Source of the DNA: Clostridium sulfidigenes
GTDB taxonomy: Bacteria; Bacillota; Clostridia; Clostridiales; Clostridiaceae
NCBI RefSeq assembly: GCF_000732635.1
Contig: NZ_JPMD01000026.1
Location: 1 to 64,000 of the forward strand
Length of the DNA: 64,000 nt
Reading direction: 5' to 3'
The position numbers and the translations under genes were made by a program. Shown here piece by piece: positions 57,305 to 64,000 of the stretch. Each line of letters starts with the position of its first letter. Position 1 is the first letter of the stretch. Below the pieces are notes generated by a model. It saw nothing but the letters and a program-made list of their open reading frames with translations. It was not told the DNA's origin and searched no databases.

Positions 57305-59128
57305 ATGAATTTATATACAAGAGAAGATATAAGAAACATCGCTATAATAGCTCACGTTGACCATGGTAAGACAACTTTAGTGGATGCGCTTTTAAAGCAG
57401 AGTAAAGTATTTAGAGAAAATGAAGTAATGCAAGAGAGAGTTATGGACTCGAATGATTTAGAGAGAGAAAGAGGAATAACTATTCTTTCAAAAAATACTG
57501 CAGTAATGTATAATGGAGTTAAAATAAACATTATAGATACTCCAGGCCATGCTGATTTTGGTGGAGAAGTTGAGCGTGTACTTAAAATGGTAGATAGTGT
57601 TTTACTTGTAGTAGATGCTTATGAAGGAGCTATGCCACAAACTAAATTCGTTCTAAAAAAGGCCCTTGAGCTTGGATTAGATCCAATGGTTGTTATCAAT
57701 AAAATTGATAGAAAAGATGCAAGACCAGAGGCAGTTATAGATGAGATCTTTGACTTATTTGTAGAATTAGGTGCTACAGATGAGCAATTAGATTTTAAAA
57801 TAATATATGCATCTGCTAGAGATGGAGTTGCAATATCAGAACTTGAAGATAAACCTGTAGATATGGTTCCATTATTCGAAGCAATTATTGAAACTGTGCA
57901 CCCACCAAAAGGTTACATAGACGAGCCATTACAAATGCTTGTAACATCAATAGATTACAACGAATATGTTGGTAAAATTGGAATAGGTAAGATTGAAAGA
58001 GGAACTATTAAAAAGAATCAAACCGTAGCCCAAATGTCAAAGGACGGATCAAAGAAAAATGTAAAAGTATCAAATGTTTATACTTACGATGGATTAAAAA
58101 GAGTTGAGGTAGAAGAAGCTAAACTTGGTGATATTATAGCTATATCAGGAATTCCTGGTATAAATATTGGAGAAACAATAGCAGATGCTACAAATCCAGA
58201 AGCATTGCCATTTGTTGATATTGATGAGCCAACTCTTAGTATGAACTTTATAGTTAATAACTCACCTTTCGCAGGTCAAGATGGAGATTTTGTTACATCT
58301 AGACACTTAAGGGATAGACTTATGAAAGAACTTGAAACTAATGTAAGTTTAAGAGTTGAAGAAACTGATTCAGCAGACTCATTTAAAGTTAGTGGAAGAG
58401 GAGAACTTCATCTTTCAATTCTTATTGAAACTATGAGAAGAGAAGGATATGAATTCCAAGTATCTAAGCCATCTGTTATATACAAACATGAAAATGGAGA
58501 ACTTTTAGAACCTATGGAAAACTTAACAATGGACGTACCAGAAGAGTATATGGGAGTTGTTATGGAAAAAATGGGTCCAAGAAAAGCAGAGATGGTTAAC
58601 ATGACTAGTGCTGTTAATGGATACACTAGACTTGAATTTAAAGTTCCATCAAGAGGAATAATTGGATTAAGAAATGAGTTTATGACTGAAACTAGAGGAA
58701 ATGGAATAATGAACCACGTTTTAGTTGGTTATGAAAAATATAAAGGTGATATAGTAGAGAGAAACAGAGGATCTCTAGTTGTGTTTGAATCTGGAGAGTC
58801 TATTGGATATGGATTATTCAATGCACAAGAAAGAGGAAGATTATTTATAGGACCAGGAGTTCCAGTATATCAAGGAATGGTTTGTGGAGAATGTTCAAGA
58901 AATGAAGATATCGAAGTTAATGTATGTAAGAAGAAACATCTTTCAAATACAAGATCTTCAGGATCAGATGATGCACTTAAATTAATACCAGTACCTAATA
59001 TGTCATTAGAACAATGTATAGAATTTATAGCTTCTGATGAGCTTGTAGAGGTTACTCCAAAAACTATAAGATTAAGAAAGAAAATACTAGATCCAACCCT
59101 AAGAAAAAGAGCAGCATTAAAGAAATAA
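57305..59128 (+). CDS. typA: Translational GTPase TypA/BipA
   Basis: 607 aa. The start at ATG 57305 has TGGAGGAAAAAT upstream and gives the usual N terminus MNLYTREDIRNIAIIAHVDH. G1 is AHVDHGKTT, then RERGITI, DTPGHADF and NKID. The C-terminal domain includes GRGELHLSILIETMRREG and the TypA-specific end. It binds ribosomes and supports 50S assembly at low temperature and under stress. An earlier in-frame ATG at 57266 has no ribosome site. Confidence 0.96.
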   Translation: MNLYTREDIRNIAIIAHVDHGKTTLVDALLKQSKVFRENEVMQERVMDSNDLERERGITILSKNTAVMYNGVKINIIDTPGHADFGGEVERVLKMVDSVLLVVDAYEGAMPQTKFVLKKALELGLDPMVVINKIDRKDARPEAVIDEIFDLFVELGATDEQLDFKIIYASARDGVAISELEDKPVDMVPLFEAIIETVHPPKGYIDEPLQMLVTSIDYNEYVGKIGIGKIERGTIKKNQTVAQMSKDGSKKNVKVSNVYTYDGLKRVEVEEAKLGDIIAISGIPGINIGETIADATNPEALPFVDIDEPTLSMNFIVNNSPFAGQDGDFVTSRHLRDRLMKELETNVSLRVEETDSADSFKVSGRGELHLSILIETMRREGYEFQVSKPSVIYKHENGELLEPMENLTMDVPEEYMGVVMEKMGPRKAEMVNMTSAVNGYTRLEFKVPSRGIIGLRNEFMTETRGNGIMNHVLVGYEKYKGDIVERNRGSLVVFESGESIGYGLFNAQERGRLFIGPGVPVYQGMVCGECSRNEDIEVNVCKKKHLSNTRSSGSDDALKLIPVPNMSLEQCIEFIASDELVEVTPKTIRLRKKILDPTLRKRAALKK

Positions 59129-59152
59129 TATTTCCGTTCATGGGGGTGTAAT

Positions 59153-60136
59153 ATGAAGAAAATTGTAGGTATAATTGTAATAGTGTTAGTAGTAATATTA
59201 ACAGTCAGTGGTTTTTATTACAATTATGCGACAAAGTCTCCATTAAAAGGTGAAGAAGTCACCGTAGTTGTAAATGAAGGGGATTCGCTTTACAACGTAT
59301 TAGATAGGTTAGATAATCAAGGTTTTATAAAAAGTAAAACATTAATCAAGATTTATATGAAGTTGCATAATACTTCAGCAGAACTTGTACCAGGAACATT
59401 TAAGTTATCAGGTAATTTAAGCTTTGAGAAGATAATTGCTGTTTTAGAGAATAAAAATAATGAAGGCTCTATATCTGTAACTATTCCAGAAGGATATGAT
59501 ATAGAAAAAATGGCTATATTATTTGAGGAAAAGGGATTATTTACTAAGGATGAGTTCTTAAAAGCTATAAAGGAATATGCAGCTCCTGATTATATTTCAG
59601 CAAAGGAAGGAAGGAGATATGATTTAGAAGGATTTTTATTTCCTGATACATATTTCTTTAATCCAGGAGTTGAACCTAATGAAGTTATAGCTACTATGAA
59701 TAATGCTTTTAATTCTAAAATTAAGAGTATTATTCCTGAAGGAACTAATATTTACGATATAATAACTATAGCTTCTCTTATAGAAAATGAAACTAGAGTA
59801 GATGAAGAGAGACCATTAGTTTCCTCAGTTATATACAATAGGTTGAAAAAGGAAATGAAGCTACAGATTGATGCTACAGTTATTTATGCTTTAGGTGAGC
59901 ATGTAGATACTGTTTTAAATAAACATTTAGAGGTAGACTCACCTTATAATACTTATAAAAATCATGGATTGCCATTGGGGCCTATATCTAGTCCAGGAAT
60001 ATCATCAATTTTAGCAGCAGCTAAGCCTGAAAGTACTGATTATTTATTTTACGTTTTAGAAAAAGATAAAACACATCATTATTTTACTGATAATGATGTA
60101 GACTTTATGAATAAGTTGAAAGAATTAGGATACTAA
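59153..60136 (+). CDS. mltG: Endolytic murein transglycosylase MltG
   Basis: 327 aa. A single N-terminal membrane anchor (about 4-23) precedes a LysM-like part and the YceG domain. Catalytic Glu lies in IASLIENETRVDEERPL near 211-227, and the C terminus has GLPLGPISSPG near 281. It cleaves nascent peptidoglycan strands at the membrane. Ribosome site GGGGGTG, 24 bases after typA. Confidence 0.93.
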   Translation: MKKIVGIIVIVLVVILTVSGFYYNYATKSPLKGEEVTVVVNEGDSLYNVLDRLDNQGFIKSKTLIKIYMKLHNTSAELVPGTFKLSGNLSFEKIIAVLENKNNEGSISVTIPEGYDIEKMAILFEEKGLFTKDEFLKAIKEYAAPDYISAKEGRRYDLEGFLFPDTYFFNPGVEPNEVIATMNNAFNSKIKSIIPEGTNIYDIITIASLIENETRVDEERPLVSSVIYNRLKKEMKLQIDATVIYALGEHVDTVLNKHLEVDSPYNTYKNHGLPLGPISSPGISSILAAAKPESTDYLFYVLEKDKTHHYFTDNDVDFMNKLKELGY

Positions 60137-60155
60137 GATATTAAATTTAGAATAA

Positions 60156-60195
60156 AAAGTTGTAAGCTCAATAATTTTGAGCTTATAACTTTGTA
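60156..60195 (+). terminator. Terminator after mltG
   Basis: AAAGTTGTAAGCTCAA pairs with TTGAGCTTATAACTTT with one mismatch or G-U pair; a short T-containing run follows. Confidence 0.7.
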
Positions 60196-60304
60196 TTATA
60201 AAATTATTATATTCTTAATAGTAAATGTATATGATATGTATAAGAGATTTTAAATAGAGTATATAAATAATGATTAAATTATATAGGATTATATGGAGGA
60301 AGAA

Positions 60305-61003
60305 ATGAGCGGTATTACATATGATTATATGGAAAAGTACTTAAGAGGTCTCATAGGAGATTCTAAAGGGATGTTAAAAGAGTTAGAAGATTTTGCAGAA
60401 GAAAATGCAGTGCCTATAGTTCAAAAGGAAACTGCTAGATTAATAGAGTTTATGATTAATTTAAAAAAACCTAAAAAGATACTTGAACTTGGCACAGCAA
60501 TAGGATACTCCTCCATTTTAATGTCCTTAGCATCGGAAAATAATGTTACTATAACTACCATTGAAAGAGATGAGAAAATGGTAACCATAGCAACTGAAAA
60601 TATAAAAAAAGCAGGTTTGGATGAAAAGATATCAATAATACAAGGTGATTGTTTGGAAGTTCTTGAAGGATTAGATGATGAGTATGATCTGATTTTTATG
60701 GATGCAGGTAAAGGTCATTATAGTGAATTTTTACCTCATTGCATAAGAATGTTATCAAAGGATGGAATAATTATATCAGATAATGTATTATTTAGAGGTA
60801 TGGTTGCATGTAAAGACTTGATGATAAGAAGAAAAATTACTATAGTAAAAAGAATGAAGAAATATATGGAAACAATCTCAAAGGATGAAAATTTACTTAC
60901 AACAGTAATACCAATGGGAGATGGTATAGCACTGACAGTTAGGAGGAATGAAAATGAAAACACCGGAACTATTAGCTCCAGCAGGGAACTTGGAGAAGCT
61001 TAA
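60305..61003 (+). CDS. SAM-dependent O-methyltransferase, TrmR/YrrM-like
   Basis: 232 aa. The start at ATG 60305 is preceded by GGAGGAAGAA; the ATG at 60293 lies within that site. Motif I is ILELGTAIGYSSILM near 58, with IFMDAGKGHY near 133 and IISDNVLFRG near 156. In Bacillus the protein in this position (YrrM/TrmR) methylates 5-hydroxyuridine of tRNA to 5-methoxyuridine, and its neighbour peptidase-U32 proteins (TrhP) make that hydroxyuridine. The next gene here fits that pair. Confidence 0.85.
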   Translation: MSGITYDYMEKYLRGLIGDSKGMLKELEDFAEENAVPIVQKETARLIEFMINLKKPKKILELGTAIGYSSILMSLASENNVTITTIERDEKMVTIATENIKKAGLDEKISIIQGDCLEVLEGLDDEYDLIFMDAGKGHYSEFLPHCIRMLSKDGIIISDNVLFRGMVACKDLMIRRKITIVKRMKKYMETISKDENLLTTVIPMGDGIALTVRRNENENTGTISSSRELGEA

Positions 61004-62180
61004 AGCAGCAATAAATTTTGGAGCAGATGCAGTATATCTAGGTGGTAGCAAGTTAAATCTTAGAGCTTTTGCAGATAATTTTAGCAATGAAGAATTATTA
61101 GAAGGTATAGAATTTGCTCATTCAAAAGGTAAAAAAGTATATGTAACTTTAAATGTATTTCCACATAATGATGACTTAGATGGTTTAGAAGATTATCTGA
61201 AGGAATTATATGAAGCAGGAGTAGATGCAATTATAGTATCAGATCCTGGTATAATTTTGATGGCTAGAGAAACTGTACCAAATATGGAGTTACATTTAAG
61301 TACTCAAGCAAATACTGTTAACTGGAAGACTTGTGAGTTTTGGCATAAGATGGGGGTAAAAAGAGTTGTTTTAGCTAGAGAATTATCCCTTGAAGAAATA
61401 AGAAAGGTACAAGAGAAAATACCTGAAACTATGGATTTAGAGATATTTGTTCATGGTTCTATGTGTATGGCATATTCAGGAAGATGTCTTATATCTAACT
61501 ATATGGTAGGGAGAGATTCTAATAGAGGGTCTTGTGCGCAACCATGTAGATATAAATATCATCTAGTAGAGGAAAAACGTGAAGGAGAATATTATCCTAT
61601 CATGGAAGATGATAAGGGAACATATATAATGAATTCTAAGGATTTATGTATGATTGAGCATATTCCAGAACTTATGGAAACTGGGGCACTGTCATTTAAA
61701 ATAGAGGGTAGAATGAAGAGCACTTACTATGTGGCAAGTGTTGTTAAAGCTTATAGAGAAGCTATAGATGAATATATGAAGTCTCCAGAAGACTATAAGT
61801 TTAATCCAAGATGGTTAGAAGACTTAAATAAACCTAGTCATAGACAATACTATACTGGATTCTATTTCAATGAAGAAAATAAACAAGTTCAAGATAGTTC
61901 AGCCTATGTAAGAAATTATGACATTATAGGTATAGTTAAGGATTATAATAAAGGAACAGGAATAGTTACAATTGAGCATAGAAATAAAGTAGTTGAAGGA
62001 GCTCAAGTAGAGGTTTTAAGACCAATAGGAGAAAATAAGCAAGTTGTTCTTAGAGAACTTCATGATGAAAAAGGAAATAAAATTGAGTCAGCACCTAGTG
62101 CAAAAATGATATATACGGCTAAAGTTAATGAAGAATTAGAAGAAAATGATATTATAATAAAGGCTAAGGAGGAAGTTTAA
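60954..62180 (+). CDS. Peptidase U32-family protein, probable tRNA hydroxylation protein TrhP
   Basis: 408 aa. The U32 signature [19 protein letters not shown] lies near 163-181, with further Cys in [11 protein letters not shown] near 192, which bind an Fe-S cluster. In Bacillus and E. coli such proteins work in tRNA U34 5-hydroxylation with prephenate. It overlaps the O-methyltransferase by 50 bases. ATG 60954 has AGGAGGAATGAAA in front; ATG 60948 is too close to that site. Confidence 0.88.
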   Translation: MKTPELLAPAGNLEKLKAAINFGADAVYLGGSKLNLRAFADNFSNEELLEGIEFAHSKGKKVYVTLNVFPHNDDLDGLEDYLKELYEAGVDAIIVSDPGIILMARETVPNMELHLSTQANTVNWKTCEFWHKMGVKRVVLARELSLEEIRKVQEKIPETMDLEIFVHGSMCMAYSGRCLISNYMVGRDSNRGSCAQPCRYKYHLVEEKREGEYYPIMEDDKGTYIMNSKDLCMIEHIPELMETGALSFKIEGRMKSTYYVASVVKAYREAIDEYMKSPEDYKFNPRWLEDLNKPSHRQYYTGFYFNEENKQVQDSSAYVRNYDIIGIVKDYNKGTGIVTIEHRNKVVEGAQVEVLRPIGENKQVVLRELHDEKGNKIESAPSAKMIYTAKVNEELEENDIIIKAKEEV

Positions 62181-62806
62181 TGAAACGTCCAGTTATAATA
62201 GGAATAACAGGTGGAACTGGTTCAGGAAAAAGTACCATAGCAAAGGAAATATGCAAAAGTTTTGATGGAAATTGCATAGCTATGATAGAACAGGATTGTT
62301 ATTATAAGGACCAAAGCCATTTAACTATGGAGGACAGAGTAAAGACAAACTATGATCATCCATATGCCTTCGATACAGCCTTATTAGTAAATCATTTAAA
62401 ATCTTTAATTGATGGTAAAGCTATTGAGAAGCCTCAGTATGATTTTGAGGTGCATAATAGAAAAAAAGAAACTATACTGGTAGAACCAAGAGAAATAGTA
62501 ATAGTAGAAGGAATACTTGTTCTTGAGGATGAATCTCTTAGAGATATGTTAGATATAAAAATATATGTAGATACTGATGCAGATGTAAGATTCATAAGAA
62601 GACTAGTAAGAGATCTTAATGAAAGAGGAAGAACTGTAGATTCAGTAATAACTCAATATTTAACTGTAGTTAAGCAGATGCATGAACAATTTACAGAGAA
62701 TACTAAGAAGTATGCAGATATTATTATCCCAGAAGGTGGACATAATAAAGTAGCTATAGAAGTTATTAAAGGAAATATCCACCAGATATTAGCAAGACAA
62801 GAGTAA
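62180..62806 (+). CDS. udk: Uridine kinase
   Basis: 208 aa. The P-loop GGTGSGKST is at 10-18, with [10 protein letters not shown] near 40, NYDHPYAFD near 57 and YDFEVHNR near 84, as in uridine/cytidine kinases. It phosphorylates uridine and cytidine with GTP or ATP in pyrimidine salvage. Its ATG overlaps the stop of the U32 gene (TAATG), so the two are translationally coupled. Confidence 0.94.
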   Translation: MKRPVIIGITGGTGSGKSTIAKEICKSFDGNCIAMIEQDCYYKDQSHLTMEDRVKTNYDHPYAFDTALLVNHLKSLIDGKAIEKPQYDFEVHNRKKETILVEPREIVIVEGILVLEDESLRDMLDIKIYVDTDADVRFIRRLVRDLNERGRTVDSVITQYLTVVKQMHEQFTENTKKYADIIIPEGGHNKVAIEVIKGNIHQILARQE

Positions 62807-62851
62807 TTATTACATAGGTCAGTATAAACAAGTTTCAAAAATTTGGTATTA

Positions 62852-62895
62852 AACACCTTTCTTTAGTCAAAGATTATACTAAGGGAGGTGTTTTT
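62852..62895 (+). terminator. Terminator/ribosome-site hairpin before the penicillin-binding protein
   Basis: AACACCTTTCTTTAGT (62852-62867) pairs with ACTAAGGGAGGTGTT (62878-62892), followed by a short T run. The 3' arm contains GGGAGGTG, the only ribosome site for the next gene, so this hairpin can both end udk transcription and hide the start of translation. Confidence 0.65.
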
Positions 62896-62896
62896 A

Positions 62897-64000
62897 TTGT
62901 TTCAAAAAAGTAATAAAGGACAGGTAACTAAGAGAAATTATTACCTATTATCCATTATGATATTAATGTTTATAGGATTAATTATTAGGTTTATCTATGT
63001 TCAATTAATGGAGGGGCCTACACTTTCAGTGTCTGCTAATGAACAATATTACTATGAAGAGGATATAAATAATATTAACTTTAAGTTACTTGATCGAAAT
63101 GACAATAATCTTTTTGAAAGTACATTAAAATATTATGTAGTGATAGATCCATTAACTTTTTATACATTAAACGAGGAAGCAGCTTTTATATCAATGAAAA
63201 ATGTATCCTATATACTGCGAAGTTTTAATAGAGATTATGATATTTCCTTATTACAATATGAAATTGAAAATGGAAATAAGCAATATGAAATTGATAAAGA
63301 GTGTTATGAAAAGTTAAAAAATATAGAAGATGTAAGAGGAATGTATGTATATGAATATACTGAATATAAAAAGTATAATGATTGGAATATAAAGAATATA
63401 CTAGCTAGTGGAGTGAAATATTCTGATAATTCAAAACTGAAAGATGAGGGAACCTTAGAAAGAGAAATATATGAATATATTAAGAATAATAAAAAAGAGC
63501 AATTAAAGCTTGAAAAGGATGTTAGTGGTAATATTATTAAAAAAGTATTTAGTGACATAAAAGGTAATAATAATGTAGTTACAACCCTAGATTATAATAT
63601 TCAAAAAAAAGTAGAAGAGATTTTAAAAAGTAAAAATTATGAAGAGTACGGTCAAATTGGAGCAGTACTAATGGAAAGCACCACTGGGGATATATTATCA
63701 ATGGCGCAGAAAAATGATAGTTTATCTAATGTAAATATTGGAATACCTAGTGGAAATGGTTTTTTACTTGGTTCTACCTTTAAAACTATACTATATGAAG
63801 CAGCTATAGAAAATCAACTAATAGGAAGAGATGAAAAGTTCTATTTAAAGAAAATTTTCCCCAAAAGTATTGAAAAGCTAGGTTCATATAATATGGAGCA
63901 AGCATACATAGCATCCTCTAATGATACTTTTGCCCAGATTGGATGGAAGGTTGGAATGGATAGAATATATGAATTATCTAATAGATTAGGGTTATTTAAT
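62897..64000 (+). CDS. Penicillin-binding protein transpeptidase, truncated by the window end
   Basis: The frame starts TTG 62897 and is still open after 368 codons. One N-terminal membrane anchor (about 15-38) precedes a variable dimerisation-type region and a transpeptidase domain that begins near 205. The active-site SxxK appears as STFK near 295 in LLGSTFKTIL, and SxN as SSN near 338. The KTG motif would lie beyond the window. It resembles the FtsI/PBP2 class, but the N-terminal domain is short and divergent. Confidence 0.8.
   Translation, partial: MFQKSNKGQVTKRNYYLLSIMILMFIGLIIRFIYVQLMEGPTLSVSANEQYYYEEDINNINFKLLDRNDNNLFESTLKYYVVIDPLTFYTLNEEAAFISMKNVSYILRSFNRDYDISLLQYEIENGNKQYEIDKECYEKLKNIEDVRGMYVYEYTEYKKYNDWNIKNILASGVKYSDNSKLKDEGTLEREIYEYIKNNKKEQLKLEKDVSGNIIKKVFSDIKGNNNVVTTLDYNIQKKVEEILKSKNYEEYGQIGAVLMESTTGDILSMAQKNDSLSNVNIGIPSGNGFLLGSTFKTILYEAAIENQLIGRDEKFYLKKIFPKSIEKLGSYNMEQAYIASSNDTFAQIGWKVGMDRIYELSNRLGLFN

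Overview
The window is a chromosomal segment of a low-G+C, spore-forming anaerobe of the genus Clostridium (sensu stricto) or a very close relative. The signs are strong A+T bias, purine-rich Shine-Dalgarno sites, three T-box leaders, a Spo0E-like sporulation phosphatase, hybrid cluster protein, an oxygen-independent NadA-NadB-NadC route, and the gene order alaS - ireB - ruvX - DUF1292 - fur - RNase J - typA - mltG - O-methyltransferase - peptidase U32 - udk, which is the usual clostridial order. The species cannot be named from the sequence alone. No prophage, integrase, CRISPR array or intact insertion sequence is visible.

Layout. 1-7.3 kb: a split 2-hydroxyacyl-CoA dehydratase activase-type pair, tRNA-Glu(CUC), a small hydrophilic protein, a Spo0E-like protein, a flippase-like membrane protein and a Crp/Fnr regulator. 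7.3-9.5 kb: hcp, with a palindrome of Crp/Fnr type at its promoter, and a His-rich protein. 9.6-11.4 kb: hflX behind a long leader with three short reading frames and a terminator. 11.4-13.3 kb: Ile T-box and brnQ. 13.4-16 kb: a TipA-type regulator with an internal second start, and a WG-repeat protein. 16.2-18 kb: a frameshifted ccdA, a TlpA-like thioredoxin and an HxlR regulator. 18-25.7 kb: an unknown protein, pepF, a FUSC protein, a MATE pump with its MerR regulator, and a phosphatase. 25.7-30.4 kb: a Bce-type two-component/ABC module. 30.5-33 kb: a methyltransferase, a frameshifted membrane protein and Amj. 33-36.2 kb: nadABC. 36-41.3 kb: RluF, small membrane proteins, a second FUSC protein, MsrA and Nudix. 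41.4-43.1 kb: Trp T-box and a lone trpB. 43.2-48.5 kb: a cysteine desulfurase-like protein facing iscR-iscS-iscU-mnmA and a second iscU. 48.6-50.1 kb: PRC-barrel and AI-2E proteins. 50.1-64 kb: Ala T-box and alaS, then the conserved housekeeping run to a truncated penicillin-binding protein.

How the genes work together. Three loci are controlled by uncharged tRNA (Ile for brnQ, Trp for trpB, Ala for alaS); each has a readable specifier, T-box sequence and terminator. Two MerR-type promoters with 19-bp spacers and dyads can be read, one for the TipA-like gene itself and one for the MATE pump. The Isc cluster joins cysteine desulfuration, scaffold assembly and tRNA 2-thiouridylation. The Bce module and Amj suggest cell-envelope stress defence, and hflX looks like a translation-stress gene under attenuation.

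The least explained sequence is RNA-like. There is a 218-nt multi-helix element between ireB and ruvX, a two-copy hairpin element at 18.2 and 43.2 kb, two tandem 72-bp units between the alaS promoter and its T-box, and the hflX leader.
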